Shown here one piece after another: positions 17,217 to 25,305 of a stretch of 64,000 bases of DNA; position 1 is the stretch's first letter, and every line of letters begins with the position of its first letter. This stretch comes from CAKZNE01 sp040222435 (GTDB lineage: Bacteria; Bacteroidota; Bacteroidia; Flavobacteriales; Schleiferiaceae), in contig OZ243107.1 of NCBI GenBank assembly GCA_965212245.1, positions 372,001 through 436,000 on the forward strand. Direction: 5' to 3'. The position numbers were made by a program, and so were the translations under genes. Below the pieces are notes generated by a model, which saw nothing but the letters and a program-made list of their open reading frames with translations, was not told the origin of the DNA and ran no database searches.

Positions 17217-18236
17217 ATGAAGTGGATAAGACGGCTCACACGCATAGAACTGGCATTAATTTACCTGGTAATACTGGCCGGCAGCGTGGTACGTATGACG
17301 GGCTCTGGCATGGGTTGCCCGGATTGGCCCAAGTGTTTTGGCTATCTGATCCCTCCTACCGAACGTGCTCAACTGGAGTGGCAGCCGCAACATACATATC
17401 AAAAAGGGCAGATCATTATTGTAGATGAAAGCCTAAGGGTGGCACAGTCGGACTTTTCTACCACCTCATCCTATTCCGAAAGTAATTGGGCGCCTTATAC
17501 CAAACACGATTACGCTCTTTTTAACCCGGCCCACACCTGGACCGAATACATTAACCGCCTTGCAGGAGCATTGGCCGGTATACCGATGTTCCTATTGGTT
17601 ATCATAAGTCTGTGGCACATACGCAAGAACTGGAAATGGCTGCTGCTTTCGTGTATTGGCCTGTTTTTACTGGGGTTTGAAGCATGGCTGGGCAAGTTAG
17701 TAGTGGATGGGAATCTTATTCCGGGCAGTATTACCATCCATATGATGGGAGCGCTGGCTATTATAGCGGTTCTTTGCTTACTCCTTCACTCGCTCCGTAA
17801 AAAAGAAGGATCTCTGCCAGTTACATCTACTTATAAATGGGGCGTGGCTGCAGCTCTTATATTTACTTTAATACAAATAGTGCTGGGCACACAGGTACGT
17901 GAACAAATTGATATCGCCAACAAGGAAAACCTGGAACGCATTTATTGGGTCTCACAGCTGGACTGGAGCTTTTATGTACACCGTTCTTTCTCCATACTGA
18001 TCTTAATTCTGAATTTATGGTTGTGGCGGCAACATCGTAAAATGGGGAATATCTTACCGGAAATGAACTGGGTTATGGCGCTTATTAGCCTTGAAATTAT
18101 TTTCGGGATTATACTTTCATACTGGGCCCTGCCCAAATTTGCCCAACCCCTGCATTTGCTTTTAGGAACCGGTTTATTTGGATTTCAGTTTTATGCACTC
18201 TTAAAGTCTGGTCAAAAAAAGTTACAGACCTTATAA
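17217..18236 (+). CDS. ctaA: heme A synthase (COX15/CtaA)
   Basis: Oxidises heme O to heme A for cytochrome oxidase, in the inner membrane. The start at 17217 gives the usual N-terminus with SVVRMTGSGMGCPDWPKCFG right after the first helix; this block is diagnostic. Eight hydrophobic helices follow, with conserved His residues near EYINRLAGAL, HMMGAL, YVHRSFS and PLHLLLGTG. The length is about 339 aa. A TACTTTTG -7-like box ends only five bases before the ATG, hinting at a very short leader. No other cytochrome oxidase genes are nearby. Confidence 0.93.
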   Translation: MKWIRRLTRIELALIYLVILAGSVVRMTGSGMGCPDWPKCFGYLIPPTERAQLEWQPQHTYQKGQIIIVDESLRVAQSDFSTTSSYSESNWAPYTKHDYALFNPAHTWTEYINRLAGALAGIPMFLLVIISLWHIRKNWKWLLLSCIGLFLLGFEAWLGKLVVDGNLIPGSITIHMMGALAIIAVLCLLLHSLRKKEGSLPVTSTYKWGVAAALIFTLIQIVLGTQVREQIDIANKENLERIYWVSQLDWSFYVHRSFSILILILNLWLWRQHRKMGNILPEMNWVMALISLEIIFGIILSYWALPKFAQPLHLLLGTGLFGFQFYALLKSGQKKLQTL

Positions 18237-18243
18237 GCTTATG

Positions 18244-18279
18244 GAAATAGCTGAAGGATGAACCTCCTTCAGCTATTTC
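18244..18279. terminator. bidirectional terminator between ctaA and hydrolase gene
   Basis: A 14-bp perfect stem (arms GAAATAGCTGAAGG and its complement) with an 8-base loop lies between two convergent genes. Confidence 0.8.
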
Positions 18280-18295
18280 TATTTAAAACTATACT

Positions 18296-19126
18296 CTACT
18301 TCTTCAGAAAGTCAAGCAGAATTTTATTCAGCTCATCCCGATGGGTGACATTCAGACCGTGTGGCCCGCTGGTAATCACATGATATTCATTATCCTGGAT
18401 TCCCTCTCTGGCCTGTTCAGCGGAAGTGGCAATGGGTACAATATTATCCGCATCACCGTGTACGATGAGGGTAGGCACATTTACATTCTTCAGCTCCGGC
18501 CTGAAATCTGTTTCCGCCCATGAAAGCGCACACTGAATGGTAGCACGCGGTGAAGCATGTGCGGCAATGGACCAATCGTAATGCAGTTGTGCTTCATTAA
18601 TACGGTCTTCCTTCAGGTTCTCATAATTGTAAAAACTGGAGTGAAACCCTTTGAGAAAACCTACCCGGTCTTTTTGCAGCGCATCTATAATCCCCCTCAG
18701 ATCTTCCTTTGGCACTCCATCCGGATTATCATCTTTTTGAGCCACCAATGGAATTATAGAACTGATTAAGGCAGCTTTGGCGATGCGATCATTACCATAG
18801 TCCGTAAGATAGCGCACTACCTCGCCTCCCCCCATAGAAAATCCGCAGATAATACAGTTCCGGAGATCCAACTGAGCGATGAGTTCATGCAGATCATTGG
18901 CCAATGTAGAATAATCATAAGCACCCCAGGGCGCGGATGATGCCCCAAACCCTCTGCGGTCATACGTTATACAGCGGTACCCGGCCTCTACTATGGCCCA
19001 TCGCTGCCCTTCCCAGGCTTTATGGCTTAACGGCCATCCGTGGATAAGGATTACGGGCTGTCCCTTGCCATAATCTTCATAAAAAATATCAGTTGATTCT
19101 TTTGAATTATTTGTTATGTAAGGCAT
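18296..19126 (-). CDS. alpha/beta hydrolase, non-heme chloroperoxidase-like
   Basis: 276 residues. Oxyanion-hole motif VILIHGWPLSHKAWEGQ, nucleophile elbow CGFSMGGGE (Ser about 99), acid in VHGDADNIVP and final His in GPHGLNVTH complete the triad. The TYDRRGFGASS segment is typical of cofactor-free haloperoxidases/esterases. No signal peptide, so cytoplasmic. Substrate unknown. Probably a single-gene unit. Confidence 0.9.
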   Translation of the reverse strand: MPYITNNSKESTDIFYEDYGKGQPVILIHGWPLSHKAWEGQRWAIVEAGYRCITYDRRGFGASSAPWGAYDYSTLANDLHELIAQLDLRNCIICGFSMGGGEVVRYLTDYGNDRIAKAALISSIIPLVAQKDDNPDGVPKEDLRGIIDALQKDRVGFLKGFHSSFYNYENLKEDRINEAQLHYDWSIAAHASPRATIQCALSWAETDFRPELKNVNVPTLIVHGDADNIVPIATSAEQAREGIQDNEYHVITSGPHGLNVTHRDELNKILLDFLKK

Positions 19127-19183
19127 AAGTATGTTTTTTCAATTAACCTGTTTAACCCGATATAGTTTGGGAGTACAAGAATG

Positions 19184-19208
19184 AAAAAAGGGCCCGAAGA
19201 CCCTTTTT
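19184..19208 (-). terminator. terminator after Cys-rich secreted protein gene
   Basis: AAAAAGGG and CCCTTTTT arms around an 8-base loop, 22 bases downstream of the stop of the gene at 19230. Confidence 0.65.
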
Positions 19209-19229
19209 AAACTTTAAAATAACGGAGGT

Positions 19230-19646
19230 TTATTGGATCAATATCTCATCCGGACCTATAAACTGCACCTGTACTTCCCCACATTCCCCGCAGGTTCCGA
19301 TAAAAGGAGACATAGTATTGCCCGCACCACAGCTGGTAACCCGTTCAACGGTACTGCCGTATACGCCACAATAATTACAATCTGCATCAGTGGGAACAAT
19401 ATCCGCAGACATCCACTCCAGATTTGCACCACCACAAGGGTGAACAAGGTTAAGCCCCGGACCTATACATACCGGTCCCAGCGTACAGTCATCCGGTGCA
19501 CAGTCATAGGCATAAATTACTAATTCAAAATAGCAATCTGTTCCGTTATAGATTTTGAGATCTGAATTTTGAGCTGAAATTTCAGACACACCCAGTAATA
19601 ACATTACCAAGGCTATACCCTTGATAATAGTAGAAAAATGTTTCAT
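19230..19646 (-). CDS. small Cys-rich secreted protein, unknown
   Basis: The start at 19646 gives a signal peptide (MKHFSTIIKGIALVMLLLG...EISAQ); the longer frame from 19766 adds 40 implausible residues. The mature part is about 110 residues with ten Cys, many near Gly/Pro (CAPDDC, CNYC, CGECGE), so several disulfides are likely. I do not recognise the family. The gap to its neighbours and its own terminator suggest a single-gene transcript. Confidence 0.72.
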   Translation of the reverse strand: MKHFSTIIKGIALVMLLLGVSEISAQNSDLKIYNGTDCYFELVIYAYDCAPDDCTLGPVCIGPGLNLVHPCGGANLEWMSADIVPTDADCNYCGVYGSTVERVTSCGAGNTMSPFIGTCGECGEVQVQFIGPDEILIQ

Positions 19647-19768
19647 GTTAATAAAGATTAGAGTTAAATTCAAACCTGAATCTACAACTATTTTTTTGCA
19701 TGTATTACCAGGTTTAGAGGCACTTTGCAGAAGCGGGGAAGCTTTCACCATATAAGAATGCATCAATT

Positions 19769-19782
19769 ATTGATAAATCAAT
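19769..19782. promoter_or_regulatory. inverted repeat, probable MarR operator O1
   Basis: ATTGAT-AA-ATCAAT. It overlaps the TTG of the marR promoter, so binding would block transcription of marR itself. The same arms recur exactly 500 bases downstream. Confidence 0.6.
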
Positions 19783-19799
19783 TTAATTACTTACGTTTG
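19770..19799 (+). promoter_or_regulatory. promoter of marR-type gene
   Basis: TTG (19770-19772), 19 bases, TACGTTTG (19792-19799): an exact fit to the Bacteroidota consensus, ending 16 bases before the ATG. Confidence 0.75.
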
Positions 19800-19815
19800 T
19801 TCTCAAGAAGCTTAT

Positions 19816-20250
19816 ATGGCTACACACGACATTGAAAATGTAATACTGTTCCAGCTGGACCGTACCAACAAGATGGCTAAACAGCATTCCCAATTAGCTA
19901 TTGACAGGCAAAATATGGGAATAACAGTAGAGCAATGGGTATTGCTTAAGATCATTGAAGAATCCAATGAGTTGTCTCAAAAAGATCTGGCAAAAAAATC
20001 CTTACGAGACCCTGCCTCTATAACCCGTACTCTGGATATCTTAGAAAAGAAAAAACTGATACGCAGAGAAGCCATACCCCAAAACCGGAGACAGTATAAC
20101 ATCATTCTAACAGCCCAGGGAAAGGAATTCGTAAACCAGAATATGGAGTTGATAAAGGAACTGCGCAAACAGAGTGTTAACGGTTTTACTCTTAAAGAGC
20201 TGGACACCCTAAGATCTTTTCTGCTACGGATGCAGGAAAACATGAGTTAG
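19816..20250 (+). CDS. MarR family transcriptional regulator
   Basis: 144 residues with a winged helix-turn-helix: NELSQKDLAKKSLRDPASITRTLDILEKKKLIRRE (about 54-88), followed by the wing QNRRQYNIILTAQGKEF and a dimerisation helix. It should bind palindromic operators as a dimer, often released by small phenolic or oxidising ligands. Matching inverted repeats lie before this gene and before the next one, pointing to autoregulation and control of the DOMON gene. Confidence 0.92.
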   Translation: MATHDIENVILFQLDRTNKMAKQHSQLAIDRQNMGITVEQWVLLKIIEESNELSQKDLAKKSLRDPASITRTLDILEKKKLIRREAIPQNRRQYNIILTAQGKEFVNQNMELIKELRKQSVNGFTLKELDTLRSFLLRMQENMS

Positions 20251-20268
20251 GTTTTTTTTGAATTATAA

Positions 20269-20282
20269 ATTGATATATCAAT
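20269..20282. promoter_or_regulatory. inverted repeat, probable MarR operator O2
   Basis: ATTGATATATCAAT, a perfect 14-base palindrome with the same arms as the site upstream of marR. It ends 12 bases before the ATG of the DOMON-domain gene. Confidence 0.6.
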
Positions 20283-20294
20283 ATTTGATTAAAC

Positions 20295-20792
20295 ATGAAT
20301 ATACATGCATTATTGACCTGTTTCATAGTTGGCTGCTCTTCAAACCTTGAGAGTGACAGGAAAACGCTGATTCAAAATAATATGGAGATCAATTGGCACC
20401 ATAAAGGACCAAATATCCATATCTCCATGAGTGCACCTACTGAAGGTTGGGTAGCCATAGGTTTTAATCCTTCTCCGGGTATTAAAGGAACTTATCTGTT
20501 GATGGGGCACATTGAAGAAGGAAAGCCAGACGTAGTGGAATATTATACGCTTAGTCCCGGTAATTACCGTACGCTTGAGAGCTTAGAGTGTAGCCCCCGG
20601 GTAAAAAACATAAGGGGCAGCGAAAAAGAAGGAACCTCCCTGCTGTCTTTCACCATTCCTACACGGGTAAACAGTGCTTACCATCAAGATCTTTCCGAGG
20701 GAAATGTGTATAACCTCATCATAGCCTATAGCCGTGAAGATGATTTTCAACATCATTCCATGATGCGAACCTCAGTGCGTATAGAGTTATGA
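20295..20792 (+). CDS. DOMON-domain lipoprotein
   Basis: 165 residues. A short lipoprotein signal (CFIVGCSS) precedes a DOMON domain: NWHHKGPNIHISMSAPTEGWVAIGFNP, LMGHIEEGKPDVVEYYTL and a C-terminal YNLIIAYSREDDFQHHS. DOMON domains bind heme or sugars outside the cytoplasm; conserved Met/His ligand candidates are LLMGH and QHHSMM. It is probably controlled by the adjacent MarR protein. Confidence 0.78.
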   Translation: MNIHALLTCFIVGCSSNLESDRKTLIQNNMEINWHHKGPNIHISMSAPTEGWVAIGFNPSPGIKGTYLLMGHIEEGKPDVVEYYTLSPGNYRTLESLECSPRVKNIRGSEKEGTSLLSFTIPTRVNSAYHQDLSEGNVYNLIIAYSREDDFQHHSMMRTSVRIEL

Positions 20793-20845
20793 CTTAAAAT
20801 TTTAATCCGTCTATTTTTTAATTCTAATCATTTAAAATCCACCTT

Positions 20846-21271
20846 ATGAACAAGTTCATTTTATCCATTTTTATCACTTTAAGTGTATATACTATGAGTT
20901 ACGCTCAAAATCAGGAAGTAACAGCCATAAAAACAACTATAAAAGCTTTTGCCAAAGGCGGTGATAATAGCAATGCCCGGGAAACAGCACAGTATCTGGA
21001 CCCCAATTACCGGGTAGTTATGAACCGTCTTTTCGGAAGTAAAGAAGTCGTGATCCTTTCACGGGAAGTGTACCTTGAAAAAATCCGCAACAAAGAATTT
21101 GGAGGCACCCCCCGCACGCTGACTTTTCAGGATGTTATCACAAACGGCTCCACCGCATGTGCAAAAGTTAAAATGGCTTCCGCTAACCTGACCTTTATTT
21201 CCCTTATCAATCTGGTAAAAGATGAACAAGGAGAATGGAAGCTGGTAAGTGACACTCCCGTTGTAGAGTAA
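20846..21271 (+). CDS. secreted NTF2-like protein (putative lumazine-binding family)
   Basis: 141 residues: a signal peptide ending VYTMSYAQN, then an NTF2/SnoaL-like cone fold. It opens with EVTAIKTTIKAFAKGGDNSNARE and has the pattern TNGSTACAKVKMASANLTFISLINLVKDEQGEWKLVSD. Such proteins are binding or scaffold modules; the ligand is unknown. It lies 53 bases after the DOMON gene in the same direction, possibly in the same MarR-controlled unit, and ends with a terminator. Confidence 0.8.
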   Translation: MNKFILSIFITLSVYTMSYAQNQEVTAIKTTIKAFAKGGDNSNARETAQYLDPNYRVVMNRLFGSKEVVILSREVYLEKIRNKEFGGTPRTLTFQDVITNGSTACAKVKMASANLTFISLINLVKDEQGEWKLVSDTPVVE

Positions 21272-21277
21272 GTTTTT

Positions 21278-21303
21278 CCTCTCCGGCTTTCAGGCCGGAG
21301 AGG
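21278..21303 (+). terminator. terminator after NTF2-like gene
   Basis: A 10-bp GC-rich stem (CCTCTCCGGC and complement) with a 6-base loop just after the stop. No long T-run follows on the + strand. Confidence 0.65.
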
Positions 21304-21391
21304 AATCTCATATTAAGTTACCGCGAAATTCTGCTTTACCCTCGGAGGCTCAGAAAAGTAAGCTTACCTTTGCGCCCTTTTTTAAGAGCAC

Positions 21392-23005
21392 ATGAACCGT
21401 ATTTTCCACAATTTCACATCCAACCCCAAGAACGATATTTTCTCAGGGCTTACCGTAGCTTTAGCATTGGTACCGGAAGCGGTGGCCTTTGCCTTTGTAG
21501 CCGGAATAGACCCTATGGTTGGGCTTTACGGAGCATTTATGATGGGCTTGATTACAGCCCTTTTTGGTGGCAGGCCGGGTATGATATCCGGAGCTACCGG
21601 AGCTATGGCTGTAGTTATGGTGCACCTCATTCAGAAGGGTAATGAAGTAGGCCTGGAGCTGGCTCAACCCGTGGAAAATCTTGGCTTACAATGGTTATTC
21701 ATTACACTTCTTATGGTAGGTACCATTCAAATACTGGCCGGTACTTTTCGCTTGGGTAAATTTGTACGATTGATCCCCCACCCGGTGATGATGGGTTTTG
21801 TAAACGGTTTGGCCATAGTTATCTTCCTCTCCCAGCTTGAACTTTTTAAGCAGCGCGTTGACGGAAATGTACAGTGGCTTCAGGGAGCAGACCTCTGGAT
21901 CATGTTGGGCCTGGTAGGTCTTACGATGGCGCTTATGTTCGGGCTACCAAAACTCACTAAAAAAATACCGGGTGCTCTTGCCGCTATTATTGTAGTAGCG
22001 GCTATCACCATTTTGGGTCAGCTGGATGTAAGTACTGTAGGATCGTTTATCCGTGATAGTGGTGGTAGTGGCCTGGAAGGTTCCCTGCCTGCTTTTCAGC
22101 AACAAATATTCGGACTCATCCCATCCGTGGAGGGACATTGGGGACTTATAATTTCTACCGCCTTTCTATTGGCAGCAGTAGGCCTTATAGAATCACTTAT
22201 GACCCTAAACCTTATTGATGAAATGACCGAAACCCGGGGAAGTGGTAATCGTGAATGCATAGCTCAGGGTGGTGCCAATATGATAAATGGCTTATTTGGC
22301 GGAATGGGTGGTTGTGCCATGATTGGTCAATCTATCATCAACGTAAGCTCCGGAGGAAGAGGACGCCTTTCCGGCATGGTGGCTGCGCTGGCATTATTAG
22401 CCTTTGTGCTTTTTGCCGCTCCGCTTATTGAACAAATTCCAATTGCCGCTTTGGTAGGTGTAATGTTTATGGTGGTGATCGGAACTTTTGCCTGGAGCAG
22501 CTTCCGCATTTTGAATAAAATTCCTCTGGCGGATGCCATTGTACTTATCACAGTCTCTGTAATTACCGTTTGGCAAGACCTTGCCATTGCTGTGCTGGCT
22601 GGTGTAATAATGTCTGCCCTGGTGTTTGCCTGGAAAAACGCTACCATGATACGTGCGCGTAAGCACCTAAGATCAGATGGCACTAAGATATATGAGATCT
22701 GGGGGCCTTTGTTTTTCGGCTCTACCCAAACTTTTAATGCCAAATTTGATCCACGCAACGACCCGCAAAAAATAGAAATTGATTTTATAGAATCAAGGGT
22801 AAGTGATCACTCCGGAATAGAAGCCCTGCGCAACGTAGCTAATAAATACCTTGACCTGGGCAAAGAAGTGACCCTCACACATCTGAGTCCCGAATGCAAG
22901 AGACTGTTGATCCGCAATAACCCGGAATTCGATACCATCATTCAATCATCCATTGATGATCCACGCTATCACGTAGCTACTGACCTTATGGACAAAGAGG
23001 TCTGA
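21392..23005 (+). CDS. SulP family anion transporter (probable bicarbonate or sulfate)
   Basis: 537 residues. Ten or more hydrophobic segments include the SulP signatures GLTVALALVPEAVAFAFVAGIDPMVGLYGAF and the SGATGAMAVV loop. A C-terminal STAS domain follows (about 420-530; DHSGIEALRNVANKYLDLGKEVTLTHLSPEC). The next gene is a beta-carbonic anhydrase in the same direction. SulP/CA pairs are known to handle bicarbonate, so bicarbonate uptake is the best guess. A TACCTTTG -7-like box lies at 21365-21372. Confidence 0.92.
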   Translation: MNRIFHNFTSNPKNDIFSGLTVALALVPEAVAFAFVAGIDPMVGLYGAFMMGLITALFGGRPGMISGATGAMAVVMVHLIQKGNEVGLELAQPVENLGLQWLFITLLMVGTIQILAGTFRLGKFVRLIPHPVMMGFVNGLAIVIFLSQLELFKQRVDGNVQWLQGADLWIMLGLVGLTMALMFGLPKLTKKIPGALAAIIVVAAITILGQLDVSTVGSFIRDSGGSGLEGSLPAFQQQIFGLIPSVEGHWGLIISTAFLLAAVGLIESLMTLNLIDEMTETRGSGNRECIAQGGANMINGLFGGMGGCAMIGQSIINVSSGGRGRLSGMVAALALLAFVLFAAPLIEQIPIAALVGVMFMVVIGTFAWSSFRILNKIPLADAIVLITVSVITVWQDLAIAVLAGVIMSALVFAWKNATMIRARKHLRSDGTKIYEIWGPLFFGSTQTFNAKFDPRNDPQKIEIDFIESRVSDHSGIEALRNVANKYLDLGKEVTLTHLSPECKRLLIRNNPEFDTIIQSSIDDPRYHVATDLMDKEV

Positions 23006-23205
23006 GAAGTAAAATCTTCCTCTTTACGCAAATACCTCTCTCGTTATACTGACAGAGAGCCTGTTGTTGTTCAAAAAAACAGGAGACATCATCTTTTTAG
23101 AGTCCTGATACCTCTGTAAGACCAATAGAATTTCCTATTTTTAAGGCCGAACCTCTTCTTTACTTTTAGGTTAAACACAACTCAAATTTCAGAATAGATT
23201 TTACT

Positions 23206-23832
23206 ATGAACATCAAAGAGATTTTTGCAAATAATCAACAATGGGTGCAGAACAAGCTGGGAGTGAATGCTGACTACTTCGAAAAGCTGGCAGCCGGTCA
23301 AAGCCCTGAATTACTGTACATAGGTTGCTCGGATAGTCGTGTAACTGCAGAAGATATGATGGGGGCAAAACCCGGTGATGTATTTGTACACCGCAATATC
23401 GCCAATATGGTGTCCAACCTGGACCTCAGCGCTATGTCCGTCATTAATTATGCCGTTAGCCACCTTAAAGTCAAACATGTAGTAGTTTGCGGCCATTATA
23501 ACTGCGGGGGCGTAAAAGCCGCCATGCAGTCTCAGGATTTAGGTATACTTAATCCATGGCTCCGGAATATTCGTGATGTATACCGTTTACACCAGGAAGA
23601 ACTGGATGCTATCCATAATGAAGATGAACGCTACAATCGTTTGGTCCAATTAAATGTACAGGAGCAATGTGTGAATGTATTAAAGACTGCCGATGTTCAA
23701 CTGGCCTATCGCGAAAGAGGACTAAGCGTTCACGGGTGGGTTTTTGATCTTCACAGCGGAAAGATCATTGATCTGGAAATTGACTTTGACAAAGTACTCG
23801 AAAATATCATGAAAATTTATCATTTAGATTAG
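23206..23832 (+). CDS. beta-class carbonic anhydrase
   Basis: Interconverts CO2 and bicarbonate in the cytoplasm. Zinc ligands and catalytic residues are visible: Cys41, Asp43 and Arg45 in GCSDSRV, His97 and Cys100 in CGHYNCGG. The length of 208 aa is normal. It lies 200 bases after the SulP gene; with no terminator obvious between, joint expression is plausible but unproven. A clean hairpin terminator follows. Confidence 0.95.
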   Translation: MNIKEIFANNQQWVQNKLGVNADYFEKLAAGQSPELLYIGCSDSRVTAEDMMGAKPGDVFVHRNIANMVSNLDLSAMSVINYAVSHLKVKHVVVCGHYNCGGVKAAMQSQDLGILNPWLRNIRDVYRLHQEELDAIHNEDERYNRLVQLNVQEQCVNVLKTADVQLAYRERGLSVHGWVFDLHSGKIIDLEIDFDKVLENIMKIYHLD

Positions 23833-23860
23833 ACTATAACTCGGTATACCAGAATTTTAC

Positions 23861-23882
23861 ACAAGCCCTTTTCAGGGCTTGT
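23861..23882 (+). terminator. terminator after carbonic anhydrase gene
   Basis: A perfect 9-bp stem (ACAAGCCCT and complement) with loop TTTC. It ends 17 bases before the next ATG. Confidence 0.7.
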
Positions 23883-23899
23883 GTTTAAAAACGCAAACC

Positions 23900-24283
23900 A
23901 TGGGGAATACCTTAACACACTTTGCTATCTACGCAGATGATCTGAACCGGGCTGAAAAATTCTACCAAAAGATTTTTAGCTGGGGTTTTCAGTCCTATGG
24001 AACTGAGGATTTTAAACAGATTAAGGTTAGTGATGCCGAAAAAGCTCCTCTTATTGGTGCTATTCAACACCGGAAATACTCGCCTCTCAAAGAAAAAATT
24101 ATTGGCTTGGAAGGCACCATACAGGTAAAGGATATTAGCCAGGTAGAGCAAGCTGTTAAAGAAGGAGGTGGTACCCTTTTAATGCCAAAAACAGCCATAC
24201 CTCATGTAGGCTGGATCATTAAATTCCTGGACACAGAAGGTAACCTTCTGTGCGCCATGCAAGCAGATGCTGCCGCGCTATAG
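23900..24283 (+). CDS. VOC family (glyoxalase/bleomycin-resistance fold) protein
   Basis: The start at 23900 (MGNTLTHFAIYADDLNRAEKFYQKIFSWGF) places the family N-terminus at residue 1; the 7-codon longer TTG frame overlaps the terminator. 127 residues with the paired beta-alpha-beta-beta-beta modules of VOC proteins. The end VGWIIKFLDTEGNLLCAMQ is typical of the glyoxalase-like subfamily often annotated without a substrate. Metal ligands are not clear. Confidence 0.88.
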   Translation: MGNTLTHFAIYADDLNRAEKFYQKIFSWGFQSYGTEDFKQIKVSDAEKAPLIGAIQHRKYSPLKEKIIGLEGTIQVKDISQVEQAVKEGGGTLLMPKTAIPHVGWIIKFLDTEGNLLCAMQADAAAL

Positions 24284-24292
24284 GTTTGCACT

Positions 24293-24736
24293 ATGGAAAG
24301 TATTCGTCCCATACACCCGGATTTTAATTACTTTCTTAAGCATAAAGAAGAATCTCTTAGCAGCCTTTACCGTGACTTAAGGAGTTTTATCCTGGAGAAC
24401 TTCCCCGATACGCATGAGCTGTTGTACCATACCCATGCCCTTACCAGTGTATACAGCGTTTCACCAAAGCTGGGTGATGCCTATTGTATGATACCAATAT
24501 ACTCGGCCCATCTAAACCTGGGTTTTAATAAAGGTACTTTAATACCGGATCCCTCCGGATTTCTACAGGGAACCGGTAAGCTTATAAGGCATATTCCGGT
24601 TGCAACTCATCATGATTACCGTAAACCGGAAGTAATACAATTGATCCGTGATGCATATAAACTGGCCATGGAAGATAATGATCATGATGACCCCATTCGT
24701 TCTGACAAACTCACACACTCCAGAATTAAGGTATGA
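24293..24736 (+). CDS. DUF1801 domain protein
   Basis: 147 residues resembling the YdhG/DUF1801 fold, with HPDFNYFLKHKEESLSSLYRDLRSFILENFPD, AYCMIPIYSAHLNLGFNKGTLIPD and GTGKLIRHIPVATHHDYRKPEVIQLI. Members are small cytoplasmic proteins of unknown biochemical role. It starts nine bases after the VOC gene and overlaps the DinB gene by four bases, so the three form one unit. Confidence 0.82.
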   Translation: MESIRPIHPDFNYFLKHKEESLSSLYRDLRSFILENFPDTHELLYHTHALTSVYSVSPKLGDAYCMIPIYSAHLNLGFNKGTLIPDPSGFLQGTGKLIRHIPVATHHDYRKPEVIQLIRDAYKLAMEDNDHDDPIRSDKLTHSRIKV

Positions 24737-25266
24737 AAAGAGATGAACTTGTGTTGAAAGTCCGGGAAATGAATTCAGTTCTCAAAAATCTTGAAGAAAA
24801 ATTAGCCTCTTACTCCAAGAAAGAATTGAATACCCGGCCCAATCCCGAAAGCTGGTCTCCTCTACAGGCTTTATACCATCTTTTTCTCTCTGAGGGTTAT
24901 GCTTTAAGTTATTGTCAAAAAAAACTCAGTTTTAACCCCAGCATTAAAAAAGCCAGCCTCTTAGCCCGGATACGTTCACTCCTGGTAGTGGGTTATCTTT
25001 CCAGTCCGCTGAAATTCAAAGCGCCCAAAGCGGTAAACTCATCTGCTATGCCAGATGAACTGGAACTTAGCGAATTAACAGGTAAGTGGTTAGCTCAACG
25101 GGATGAGCTTATCACCTTTCTGGAAAAGGTCCCCCAAAGTTATCTAAACACCGAGCTCTACAAACATCCTTTTGGTGGCCGCCTTTCCCTGTCCGGGATG
25201 CTTTCCTTTTTAAATGCCCACTTTAAACGTCACCAAAAACAGGCATTAAGGGCATTGCCACATTAA
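24733..25266 (+). CDS. DinB-like (DinB_2) family protein
   Basis: 177 residues forming a four-helix bundle of the DinB/YfiT type: NSVLKNLEEKLASYSKKELNTRPNPESWSPLQALYHLFLSE at the start and LSGMLSFLNAHFKRHQKQA at the end. The usual metal His triad is only partly visible: one His in LYHLF and one in NAHFKRH. Function unknown; many are thiol-dependent transferases. Four-base overlap with the preceding gene. Confidence 0.85.
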   Translation: MKRDELVLKVREMNSVLKNLEEKLASYSKKELNTRPNPESWSPLQALYHLFLSEGYALSYCQKKLSFNPSIKKASLLARIRSLLVVGYLSSPLKFKAPKAVNSSAMPDELELSELTGKWLAQRDELITFLEKVPQSYLNTELYKHPFGGRLSLSGMLSFLNAHFKRHQKQALRALPH

Positions 25267-25305
25267 AACCCATACGCATTAACTACTGGCAAAAAACCTC
25301 TAATT

